Assembly (NCBI GenBank): GCA_963921425.1
Contig: OY992837.1
Coordinates: 21,220,630 to 21,284,629 of the forward strand
From: Dryas octopetala
Taxonomy: Eukaryota; Streptophyta; Magnoliopsida; Rosales; Rosaceae
Length of the DNA: 64,000 nucleotides
Direction: 5' to 3'
Below are positions 12,306 through 23,155 of this stretch, one piece after another. Positions within the stretch are counted from its first letter, which is position 1; each line of letters starts with the position of its first letter. The translations under genes and the position numbers were made by a program. The notes under the pieces were generated by a model. That model made no database searches, was not told the origin of the DNA, and was given only the letters and a program-made list of their open reading frames with translations.

Positions 12306-12668
12306 ATGGCTTCCTCCTCCGGGCAACCCTTCGATGACCCGATGTGTGACTCAAGGTGTAAGTGCAACAACCCCGACGATTACAATCCAACTTACGAGGT
12401 ATGTACGACATGGTTTCAAAAAGACCCAATAATGGAATACTGTATGTGCGATGGTGAAGGAAAATGACCATTGTGCCACTATTGTATCAAGCGGGACCTA
12501 AAACTCCTAATTCCCAAAGGTACAGGGCCGGTCCCATGCACTTGCGGGAAGAGCATTAAACCATGTACTGATTGTGAGGCCAAACCAGCTATCTCATTTT
12601 GGGGAGGATATAAGAATGTTTACGTGAACCCACATGATTCGCCCGAGGCCACTCTCGAGAACCAATGA
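12306..12668 (+). pseudogene. cysteine-rich 120-codon frame inside Harbinger element
   Basis: One frame of 121 codons runs from ATG at 12306 to TGA at 12668, interrupted once by TGA at 12465-12467 (codon 54), a single transition from TGG. It is rich in paired cysteines: CDSRCKC near residues 14-20, CMC at 46-48, CHYC at 57-60, then CTCGKSIKPCTDC near residues 79-91. Such spacing suggests a small zinc-binding or disulfide-bonded fold. I do not recognise the family. It is on the transposase strand and lies between that gene and the right end of the element. The second Harbinger copy has no room for an equivalent. It may be an added element gene or a captured host fragment. Confidence 0.5.
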
Positions 12669-12870
12669 AGATTGTCGTGGATGCATTCCTTTGTTGATGG
12701 GTGTTGTTGTTGTTAATTTTATGTACTCATTCTAGTATTTAGTTGTTTTAGTGTGGTTTCCTTTAAATATTTGTCGTCGTTTGTATCAAGATTGTCGTTG
12801 TCGTTCCAAATATATTCAATATTGACTTTATTTTAAAGATCTCATTAAATAAAACCAATGGTATAAAATT

Positions 12871-13726
12871 AGGCTTATTTACTAGTTTGCCTCCTGAAAG
12901 TAACTTCAAATCTCACTTTAACCACTAAGGTTTATTTTATATCACATTATCTCCTGAAACTAATTCTCGTGTATCACTTTATCCACTTCATATTTTTACT
13001 AACTTTTGAAATTAATTAAAAATAGCTCTAGACTCAGAAAAATACACGGAAAATTCCTATGGATCCGTTTTGACTAATTCTAATTCACTATGGGGTCAAA
13101 TTACCAATTTGCTCTCTGAGAGTTTCCAGAAAATTTGAGAAGTCCAAATTTATTTCTAGAAAATTAAAATAATTTTCCCTCTATAAAAATTCTTAAATTT
13201 CCGTAAAGTCTCGGATGAATTCTCAAAAATATTTTGAAAATTACCAAAAACCTGTTTTAGAGAATTCTTCCAAGACTTTACAAAAATTCTAGAATTTATT
13301 TTATAGAGAAAAATTTATTTTTCTCTAAGACCGAGAGGTCTTTTGGGTAGCAAGTGTTCACAAGAAAGGTAGTGTTATTGTTAGAAGACCAACGGTACAA
13401 ACTTCGTGTTTTTTTGAGTTCGGGAGATTATCTTATGAATTTCTAAAGAGTCTAGAGTATTTTAATTTGCTGGAAACACTCGGATGAAAAATTGGTAAAT
13501 TGACCCCATAGTAAATTAGTACTAGTCAAACGAGTCCGTATGAATTTTTCGTGTATTTTTCTGAGTTCGAAACTATTTTTAATTCATTTCCAAAGTTTGT
13601 AAAAATAAGAAATGGGTAAAGTGATACATGATAATTAGTTTTAGGGGATAATGTGATACAAAATAAATCTTAAGGGGTGAAATTAGATTAGAAGTTACTT
13701 TTAGGGGTAAAATAGTAAATAAGCTT
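12871..13726. mobile_element. foldback element, family E copy 1
   Basis: The left arm starts AGGCTTATTTACTAG and returns inverted at the right end (GTAAATAAGCTT). The matching arms cover about 230 bases each and include a CGTGTATCACTTTA segment. A second copy with its centre in the opposite orientation lies at 28373-29242. There is no coding capacity. No clear target duplication was found here. It sits inside the Harbinger element, downstream of the cysteine-rich frame. Confidence 0.65.
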
Positions 13727-13945
13727 AAATTTTATAATTATTTGAGTGTTAAATTATAAATTAAACATGACTTAATTAATATTAACTATATTTTAAATAG
13801 GTATAAAACACTGAGACCCAAAATGAGTATCAGCATTATTTGAGACTGAAAATGGATCTCAGCACTATTTGAAACCCAAAATGAATTTTGGCCATTTTGT
13901 CACAAAAATTGGGTTTGCCATTGTAGAAGGCATTATAGTGGCTGT

Positions 13946-14701
13946 TAGGGGTGGGCATTTACTACCGAAATACCGAAACCGAACCCGTACTATACCGTAC
14001 CGTGTCAATGTTATACCGAAAAATAATACCGATTATATACCGTACCGATACCGTACCGTACCGAGTCTAAATCGGTATGGTATAGGTATGAAACTTTCAA
14101 TACCGTGAAATACCGTACCGTACCGATATATTTTTAATTTCATTATTTAATATATATTTCATTATCATGCTTTCTATACTTGGGTCTGAGTTGCTCTTGT
14201 GTTTTACAGTTTTACTCTTCCTTTTGTCATTGTTGTAGTTTCTTTGGCATTGATATATATATATATATAGAATGGTGTATGATTTATGATCAGTTGCTTT
14301 CTTTTCTAATTCTGTGTTTACACTGGTTGATGATGAATTGGGTTAGAATTATATATGTGCTTAATTAGTCGTTTGATGGTTAATTAAGGATCAATATCAT
14401 CGGTCATAGTTCACAACAGAAATGAAAGGAACGTACAAGTTGGGTTTTGTTTTATCTTTTGGTTGGGAAAAAGTATTTCTTTTTTGTTGTTAAATATTGT
14501 TTTTTGACAAAAAAAAAAAAGTTTAAAATGTTGGTATATACCGAAACCATACCGAACCATACCGAATTCATAGAACACTGGTATGGTATGGTACCAGTTT
14601 TAAAAATGTCCATACCGTACCGATACCGTACCGAATAAAAATTTCGATATGGTATCGGTATGGGGCTCATACCGTACCATATCGTACCGTGCCCACCCCT
14701 A
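13946..14701. mobile_element. non-autonomous hAT element with CGGTA repeats
   Basis: The ends are TAGGGGTGGGCA and its exact inverted copy TGCCCACCCCTA. The 8-bp sequence GTGGCTGT flanks both sides (13938-13945 and 14702-14709), the duplication length of hAT elements. Both subterminal regions are packed with ACCGTACCGATACC-like repeats, which in hAT elements often serve as transposase binding sites. There is no transposase gene. Confidence 0.85.
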
Positions 14702-14709
14702 GTGGCTGT

Positions 14710-15670
14710 ATTTTAGAATTTTCAGTCAAATTTGTTTGGAAATCGGAGACTTCTCTCTCGTGAATTGTGATGGATGAAGGCCAAGTTTTTATTATTATTA
14801 TTTTTTTTGGCCAGTGGATGAAGGCCAAGTTAACCAACAAAAAGTTGTCAGATCCCGTGACTCGAAGTCTTGTTTTGACATGAAAATTTCGCATGCGTTA
14901 GGTTGTGGCTGTGCCAACCCCACATCCGACATGTGACATGGTAGGCCCATTCCCTTTTTTGAGAATGGAGAATTATATGCACGTAGTGATCAATAGATTG
15001 TCATAGAATTAGATCACTTTTGTCAGCAGCGTGGTGGATGATTCTTGCTTCAATTGGAGCAGACAGGTTTTGAGGTATAGGCAATTGCTTTGCATTTCAC
15101 CAAGCTTAATTGCCAACTGGAACCAACTTGCATTGTTGGCAACCATTGCCAGCCTAACCAAGCAGCTTTTTGTATTGTACCAATTCGGATCACTTCTTTT
15201 AACTACGAAGGAGGCTAAAGGGGAAGAGAGGGCTATAGCACGAGAATTTCCAACTCTAGCATTTAAGAGTCAGAATAAATGTTGTTCCACACTGAAGCTA
15301 TGAAACCCCACAATTCAGATCACATTTTGTTATCAAACTTTATCAGAACACTAAATTAAGCAGGTAAATCACAAGTTTCTTGGAGTTACAAGATGGAAAT
15401 TACACATATTTGGAGACAGAAGATCCCCTACCCTACCCTTTTTGATGAGATCTCCTTATGACATTGAGAAGGGGATTTTCACAATGACTTCAAGTTTAAG
15501 CTAACAGAAGGGGGGGTGAGGAAAGCCACCCTTACGGGCTTGTTTAGGTTTCCTAGTCCCACCACCCTTTTAACTAATACATTTCTTTTCATTTGATTTA
15601 TGTGTTTGGAAGAAACAATTAAAAAGATGAAAAGCTTGAGAAAAAACTGGTATTGATATGGAACTATGAA
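14710..15670. other. intergenic, 3' flank of the DUF7705 gene
   Basis: No gene or repeat structure is seen. The part next to 15671 will hold the 3' untranslated region of the minus-strand gene, but no clear polyadenylation signal was identified. Confidence 0.5.
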
Positions 15671-18588
15671 CTAACTTTGCGGCTTGAAAATAACGTCAAA
15701 GTCACTTAGAGTCCACTCCGCCACTTCGTCTTTGTCACTAACAAAAACTTCTGTACCGACATCAATGGATGCCCATATTCTTCTAGCAGGAGTGGTGCCA
15801 GGATCCTGCAACAAAAAACAGAAAGGAAAATCAATCACACAAAGTTATAAATTATAGAGGGGTCTTAATTTTTCTATAATTTTTAAATTAATTAATTACC
15901 TGATAGAAATAGAGTCTACTGGATAGCCCACCAACATCAAGCTCCCAAGTCCTTGCATCCCCAACCCAACCATCCCCTTGTTTGGTTGGATAGCCATACT
16001 CACTCCATATGGGGTGAGGCAGCAACTGAACTATCTCTTGTGCCTGAGGATTACTGTAAGGATCACATGTGCTTACAGGTTGCTCTAAATGCTTGGCATT
16101 CCCTGGAGCACAGTAGTAGTGATAAGCCGAATATGGGAAGTTGGCCGTGTCATTTCTATAAATTTTTATGTTCTTTGGAGTAATATGGTATGGTGGGCAA
16201 TTCCCCACACTTTTGGGGCTGCACCAAGCAGGAGTTTCAGGGTTAATGATCATCTCAGAGTATCTGGTTACGTCGGTGAGCACGTCGCCATCACAGGGTT
16301 TGCCATTGTTCTTCCAGCAGCTCCCTATATCAATAAGGTAAAACTGGCTCTTGGGTCCTCCCCCTTGCTTGATATTCAAAGTCAACCTCACCTTAAAATT
16401 AGGTGACTCTGGGAGCTGAAAGGTGACTGAAAGTTGTAAGTTATGTGATAAATGGACTATATCATCCTTCTTTACCCAAATAATTTTAAAACAAATATAT
16501 TAAAAAAACAACAAAACAGGACTTAAACCCAGGTAAATCTCAACTCTTGTTTTCTAAGGTCCAACTTTAAACTATGACTGTCTATTCTAGCCTCAATTGG
16601 ATAATCACCAGGGCTAGTGACAAGTAAAACTCTACTCTCTGACTACATGTAGAGTCTACTTTTACTTGGATTATTGAGGCTTTAGGCAAAAATTTCAAAA
16701 TTAGACACCTTGACATATATTTAGGGTTAAAATAAATTTTAATTAAAGATAATTTATATTTAATTGATTTCATGAATGTGGTTCTGACAGGTAAGTGAGA
16801 AAGTAGGTGTTAACTTAAATGGGACTTGAGCCAAATCCGATTAAATGGCCTTGTGACCTTCACCCGATGATCATCTCCTGCATTGGTCTCATAGTCCCAG
16901 TACCGGCCAGTTAAACAAAGTCCAGAGTTGAAAGTTTTATAACACCTTTGGCCAGGGTTTGGTATGCAAGGTTATCTAGCCAGATTGAATAATTAATCTA
17001 TTCATTCAAAAAGAACAATGACAGATCAACAAATAATTAATTCAAGGCTTCACCAACTACATAAATTAACACATGAAAAATACAGTCAGTTTAACAGATT
17101 AAGCAATTAGCCGTCCAATTATGGCCTTCTCTTGTTACTTTGTTATTTGTCATATGAATGATGTTCATAACAAGGAAGGAAAGGATATTTCTGTTTGCCA
17201 ATCACTATACTACATTTTTGTCAAGAAGACGAACAATAAAACTAGTTTTCTCTTTATTAGAAGTTATGTGTTCTAAAACACAGAAACCAAAAGAAGAAAC
17301 AACAAAAGAAGAGACTATTTGTCCATTCCAGGTTTAGCTTGTCTATATATTATTGATTATTAATGGAAAAAAAAAAATTCAAAATTCAAGTGAGGTCTTG
17401 CATTATTTGGCTAATTAGGAAGCAGATTAGATTCCAGTTAAAAATTATATTCAAAATGGTTAACTTCTACTTACAGTTTTGAGCATTCCTCTAGTATCAT
17501 AGTGATAGCCTCCAGAATATCCTTGGGTCGCATCAGCTCTGAGGTACAGCATCAGCCATGGGTACTTCTTTGAAGTTTTGAGCTTATGACTGAACACCCA
17601 ACTTCCAACACCAAGTTTCTTCTGCCAAACCACCTCATAGAAAGATAACCCATCATCAAGTCCACTACTAATGTCAGATCCCAGTTCATAGGACCCATTG
17701 AAACTTCCTCTCAATGTACCACCGTCTAACAACTCTGTCTCTTGGTGGTTCACAATGGGTTGATTCATACACCCATCCCCAAAGCAAGGGAACCTTCCTG
17801 GACTAAAAGGAGGCATCTTTTTCCCATTGGCAGGGCACAAACCAGATGTTGTGTCATAGTTTCCATTTTTTAGCATAATCATCCAAAATTGCCATGGTTT
17901 TGGAGAGTCTGAAACTTGACATAAAGAACCCAGATACAGCTCCTTCTGGGCTGCATACAAGTCTACATCTTTTATAGCCCCTCGGCTTATTCCTGGGAAT
18001 GATGTGCCAACCCCAAGTTTGTTATCATCTTTGGTCACCCTATGTTTTAGAGAAGAACCTGCCCCATTATAACAAATTAAGAATCAGCACATGAAGTAAT
18101 GGAAAAGAAATCATTGGGCTTAATAGTTGAAAATAAGTCAGAATATTTATCCAAAAATGACAAACATAACTATGAAGTACATGTTTTTGCTTGTTTTTAA
18201 GAGCTAGAAAACATTGACATGAATTTGGAACTTCTATCAGATAAATGGTTAGCTATCAAACATACCCATGGAAATAAAAAAATAAAAATAAAAACAATAT
18301 GAGAAGTAAAAACCCACTCTTCCTTACAGTCCGTTTTCTTGTATGGTTGTTGGGCTTACTTGTGAGATCAAAACAATCAGCAGCTCTTGGGCTGCCCATG
18401 CCAGGTGCTTCTTGGCCAACTTCATTGCAGAAGTTCCAAGCTTCCAAGGCCACTCTCAGTTCATCTCTTCTCATTCCTGGGTCTCCCACTGCAGAGATAT
18501 ACTCTTTCCCAAAAGCACCATGAACAGTACTGATGACCAGAAGCAAATGTGCCCACAACAATGACACATGCATCTGATTCTTCTTCAT
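15671..18588 (-). CDS. secreted DUF7705-type protein of unknown function
   Basis: The gene has four exons: 18360-18588, 17475-18058, 15900-16415 and 15671-15805. Each join has GT/AG borders and keeps frame, giving 487 residues. The start gives an N-terminal hydrophobic segment (residues about 7-24, LLWAHLLLVISTVHG) that looks like a signal peptide, so the product probably enters the secretory pathway. Conserved blocks of this plant family follow: YISAVGDPGMRRD, NFCNEVGQEAPGMGSP, PWQFWMIMLKNGNYDT, SQFYLIDIGSCWKNNGKPCDGD, HYYCAPGNAKHLEQP and EWTLSDFDV. There are many cysteines, as expected for an extracellular protein. The family name is recalled, not searched, and no biochemical role is known to me. 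No stop or frameshift breaks it. It is flanked by transposon-rich DNA. Confidence 0.9.
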
Positions 18589-18637
18589 GGTGCTCTAATG
18601 CTCTGCTTCTCAGAGAGACAGAGCATAAGAGTAGGCC

Positions 18638-18646
18638 TTATTTATA
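18638..18646 (-). promoter_or_regulatory. TATA box of the DUF7705-type gene
   Basis: On the minus strand TATAAATAA lies 50 bases before the ATG at 18588. The spacing allows a short 5' untranslated leader. The role is inferred from position and sequence. Confidence 0.5.
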
Positions 18647-18649
18647 TGC

Positions 18650-20764
18650 AACAAACACAGATTCTGGACATGAGTCTCAACTTTCTGGTGAAACGGTGCC
18701 CCTTTTTTTTTTTTTTTTTTTCTTTCAAAAAAGTAATATTTGATTAATAAATGAATCAAACAAAGTATTATTATAATCAATCTGTTAAAACAGTAAGACC
18801 CTGTTCTTTTTCGTTTCACCCAAAGGTAAGGTCTATGTGGCCCCCGTTTCTTCTCATATTATTAACTAATCACAGCTCTTGCTGGTACTTTAAAAATCTG
18901 ATCTCAAGATAAAACACCTATTTTTGGTTTTTTGTTTTAGAATCATTACTTTTGACTTTTGTAATTTTGTTTGATTGCGTGACTCCAACTAGAAGCAACT
19001 ATCCATTCCATCGATTTTGCTTTGCTGGATTCTTTTTGGGTTTTACTTTTGGCCATGTATTTGGTTACAAGTGGGTTATCTTTTTGGTCAAAAAGAAGCA
19101 AGAGCCAAACTGAATTTTGTCTAAAAAGGTTCAAAGGAGCTTAAAACTAGAATATGTGAAGGAATATGTAAATTGGAATAAATTAAAAATTGGGAAGGGA
19201 GTTCCTTTCTAGGTCTTTATTTCCATACTTTTGGCTCTTTCATCTTTCTGGTGAAGGGTAACAATTTTCCATCAATGGGATTTAATTCTTCTTTTGATAG
19301 TTATAACTTTCTTGCTAAAAGTTGGAATGGAGTAAATGCTTGGCAGATATATTCATTAAATTGTTTTTTTAGTACAAAAAAATATACAATTTTCCATCAA
19401 TGAGCTTTAATACTCTATCTGGCTATTTATCACTTTCTTAATGAAAAGTTCGGATGTCGTGAATGCATCACATATTTTAATTAAGATTTGGCTAATCCAA
19501 ATATTTTACTTGAATATTAATATTTAACTTTCTAATGGCCAAAAAAACTTTCAAATGGCTGGCTTCATCTCTATAAGGGTCCGACAACTAAAATTGTTGG
19601 TTTAAAAGACAACCAGCCAAATCAGTTGAGTTAAAGGCCAAAATTTAAATAAGAGACAACCCAATGCATCTGCAAAAAAAATCAGTGCATCTGTAAAATA
19701 AACTCAATGCATCTATAAAAATACAACAAGTACATCTGTGAAATTAATGCATTTGTGCAAAAAAGTCAATGCATCTGTAAAAATACAACAAGTGTATCTG
19801 TAAAAAAATCTAAAAATTGTCCTTTACAACAACTTTTTAAGTTAAGATCCATTACACCAAGTTTATGAGTGGTTTGGTACTGATACTTTACTATTCTATA
19901 TACCCAGTATCTTTTTAAAAAAATCCATTCTCCCCATTTCCACTTCCTTTGGCCGACCATGGTTTGTCGTGGCCAAACGAGGTATTGCCGTGACCATTTA
20001 TCAAGAATGGTGGCTTTTGTTTTCTTGTTAACCTATTTAAATTTCTTTGACAAAAAATAAACTATTTATTTTTTCAGTAAAAAAAAATTTAAAAAGATAG
20101 GAATGGATGCTAAAGCAACCAAATTTACCTTGATGCAATTTTACCTTCAGATAATTTGCAGGTAGCTTTCACTAATATGAGGTCTATTCTTCTTTTTTTT
20201 TTTGTTGTTGTCTGAATCTGAGGTTTATTCTAAAGTTTTCTACCTAAAACTTTGTACAAATGAGGAAATGAGTTGTAAGGATTTTGAAAGTGTACTAGAT
20301 AGACTAGAATGTGCCTAGAAATGAGGGTTAAATAGGCGGTCGCTCATTTTCTATAACTTTTGGTGTTTAATATAGATCTAACAGATTTGCTCAACAACAA
20401 CCAACATGTAAAAACACAACATCAGTTAGTTTGTGAATCGCTATCACACACACAACACGATGATTTTTTTTCTTTTTTTTTCTTCGCAGAAAATGAAGCC
20501 TCAATGTTCCAAAAAACTTCGGGACCAAGCCAATGATATGCACTAAGGAATAAGGACACCTTTTACAGACTCATCACCCTCTCTCACGTGACAATCAAAT
20601 TCTTCCTAACCTAGATTTCTCCTCTACTCAGCAAGATGGCACGAAGCAATCCGCCACTCTTCAATTAGCTCCTACTATAGAGGGTGCTCAATCTTAGGCT
20701 CTTTTAAGACATCATGAGATGTAATGCATATGAAAATGAAGCACACAAATGTGTGTGTGTGTGT
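18650..20764. other. intergenic, promoter side of the DUF7705-type gene
   Basis: The stretch is AT-rich and has no convincing gene. It contains a short degenerate tandem array at 19662-19808, described separately, and a TG microsatellite at 20752-20766. Confidence 0.55.
19662..19808. repeat. degenerate GCATCTGTAAAA tandem array
   Basis: About seven imperfect units of 17-25 bases built on CAATGCATCTGTAAAAA. Two longer units share ATACAACAAGT. Copies differ at several bases, so the array is old. It has no coding potential. Confidence 0.7.
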
Positions 20765-22248
20765 GTTGGAAATTGATTATATAAATATAGCGGAATTTAA
20801 ACTTCATATGATAATGTTTCAGATTGATATATGATACAATAAAACATGAATTAATAACCATAGAGGATTCATACTTTGTTCTCTTAATTGGAAGCCGAAT
20901 AAGGTGTTAATCCAAAAACTCTCGATTGTTAGTTGGTCTTTCTAGTCTCACAAATGTATGACCTCTAATTAGTCCAAGCTAGAAGGAGGAGAAGGGATGA
21001 ACTTGTTGGCGAATGGGAGTGCTAGGTCTCTTCTCTCAAGTTTGGATATGGACTTAATTTACTGGGGCTTGATTTGTTTTGACTTCATGACTTGGGCCCC
21101 CTTTTATAGACTTGAGTGGAAAACTATTTTTCACTAAAGGGGGGGTCAACCATCCTAGTATCATGTGTTAAGTGGTTAGTCAATTTGACTAGGTAATTAA
21201 CATTTAATTTAATAACACTTTAATTAATTAATAAGCACATCATTTTGTTTCCTTCTATTTACCCTTAGGCCTAATTAATTGACTTTTAATTAATTATGTT
21301 CAAGCCCATTTCTAATATCACCTCACACCTATTGGCATGTGACCTTTTAGGTTCCAATTAAATTTGGCAGTGGTTTTAGGACATTTTCCTAAATTAACCT
21401 AGTCCGGGTAAGATTACTATGTTACCCTAAGTCTCCACAAGCTATGATTGACACCTAGCAGCATGTCATGGTTACCCAAATTAACTAGAAGGGATAAGAA
21501 CATGTTCAATCTTGATTGCAACACAGTACAATCTCTCTATCATTCTAAGAATTTGTTGACGCGAGAAACCCTCCACTGGACAAAGACTGTAGGACCTAGT
21601 CTAAAGAAACAATCCACTAGATAACCTGAAAAGTTACAACCATTGACTCAATCAAAACCCTAACTATACTAATTCTAGATAGATTATTGACCTCACGCTA
21701 CTTGTAGCTCTTCAATTGTGTAGATTGCAATGAGATCTACTTGTCAACGCGCTAGCTGAAGACAATAGCTCCCATACCCGGCTTCGACCTTAATGCTCAA
21801 GTTCAAAACTTTATGGAAGATGAATGCATGGAGGTGATAGATTGAATAGATTCACAAGGAATCTATTCAAACTATCGATGCTAAGCTCGATGAACTATCT
21901 TATATGATTTGAGTTTATGCAAATGAATAGTTTATATAAATTCTCACACTAAGCCCTAATTCTCAAACCTTCTCTCCAAGAGTGTATCTGTGTGAGATAC
22001 TCTAGAAAAATAATGAGTCTAGGTTTATATAGTTCCCACGTTAATAAGGAAAAGAAACCCACTCATAAAATACAATTAAAACATTTAGAATTAATTTTAG
22101 ATGAAAAATCATCATAATAACAAGTTAAAAATGCACCAAAAAATAAAAATAAAATCTCGTTGGGGGATCGATCCCCTCAGTATAACTATTGAAAACATGC
22201 TATAGGTGCAATTGGGGATCAATCCCCTCAAAGTCTCTACCCAAATAA
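20765..22248 (-). repeat. LTR-like sequence, two adjoining pieces
   Basis: The first piece begins TGTTGGAAATTGATTATATA, a form often seen at starts of plant Copia LTRs. The second (about 21520-22240) matches 53400-54000 in inverted orientation, with shared phrases near TTGTTGACGCG, GGATCGATCC and TGAGATCTAC. No protein-coding part of a retroelement is visible. Element limits could not be set. Confidence 0.4.
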
Positions 22249-22443
22249 CTCTTAAAGAGTGCTGCTATATGCACACTTTTTTTCTTCTTTTTACACACCC
22301 TTATTTTTAATTTTTGAAATAACAAATATAACCTAATACAAACAAACAATAAAGAACACAATAAAAAAAAAATTATTAGCAACCCACCTTCATCCCAGCC
22401 CCAACCTTCTCGCCGGTGGTGGTTCTCGTCACCGGTAGAGGTT

Positions 22444-22444
<1 letters not shown>

Positions 22445-22502
<58 letters not shown>
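22445..22502. repeat. (CT)n microsatellite
   Basis: An almost pure CT dinucleotide run of about 58 bases in the left half of the foldback element. Confidence 0.95.
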
Positions 22503-22505
<3 letters not shown>

Positions 22506-22728
22506 CTCTGCCCCATGCATCCTTCGTTCTACTTCCTTCAAGAGCTCGACGCTCGTTGCGATTCCTCTCCAGCGCATCCCGTGAAATTTGATGAGTTTGG
22601 GAAATCTTGGCAGTGGGTGCGGAGTTCCTGATTCGATGAGCTCGATCTCGCAGTGGTCCTCTTCTATTGATATGGACGGCCGGCAAGGTTGCTGGCCTCT
22701 GCAACTTGTCGCAGCGAGAGGGATAAGG

Positions 22729-22732
<4 letters not shown>

Positions 22733-22806
<74 letters not shown>
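22733..22806. repeat. (GA)n microsatellite
   Basis: An almost pure GA run of about 74 bases in the right half of the same element. It is the inverted counterpart of the CT run, so the two could pair in a single strand. Confidence 0.95.
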
Positions 22807-22809
<3 letters not shown>

Positions 22810-22945
22810 AAGAAAAAAATAGGGAAGGAGAAAGAGGGAGAGAGGAGAGAGAGGAAAGAAAAAAGAGGGAAGGAGAAGAGGGTGGCGGGTTAGATTGTCG
22901 GCGACAGTGGCGGCAGGGGGTGGGTGGTGGGGGAGGGGCTGGGTG

Positions 22946-22976
<31 letters not shown>

Positions 22977-23155
22977 TTTGGGTTTGAGCATGTTGATGGG
23001 GTGTGTTGTGGTGAAAATTTTTGTGAAATGAATACAATAGGAATATTATGGTAATTGGAAGGTGTGTGTATGAGAAAATTCAATTGTGGGAAGAGTGTGG
23101 GGGTGTAAAGTAAAGAGAGGAAATCAGGTGTGCAAATATCAGTTCTCCTCTTAAA

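Larger units (their letters stand above)
6779..13945 (+). mobile_element. decayed PIF/Harbinger element with nested insertions
   Basis: The element carries, in the same orientation, the two genes expected of plant PIF/Harbinger transposons: a trihelix/Myb-like gene (7417-8465) and a DDE transposase (10532-11811). A third small frame follows (12306-12668). Subterminal regions on both sides repeat GAGACCCAAAATG-like motifs (6870-6950 and 13808-13880), and CCACTAT appears at both proposed ends. A Mutator-like element sits between the two main genes and a foldback element lies near the right end. The exact ends and the 3-bp duplication are not certain. Confidence 0.65.
22257..23147. mobile_element. 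foldback element, family A copy 1
   Basis: The left end reads GAGTGCTGCTATATGCACAC and the right end, inverted, reads GAGAACTGATATTTGCACAC. The 8-bp sequence CTCTTAAA flanks both sides (22249-22256 and 23148-23155). The left half is pyrimidine-rich and includes a long CT repeat; the right half is purine-rich and includes a long GA repeat, so the whole element can fold back. No transposase is present. An 8-bp duplication fits hAT or Mutator-like elements. The second copy is at 24896-26006. Confidence 0.75.

Noticed and set aside
12465..12467. TGA in the cysteine-rich frame as a recoded codon
   Set aside because: A selenocysteine or readthrough signal is not expected in plants and many neighbouring frames also carry nonsense changes.
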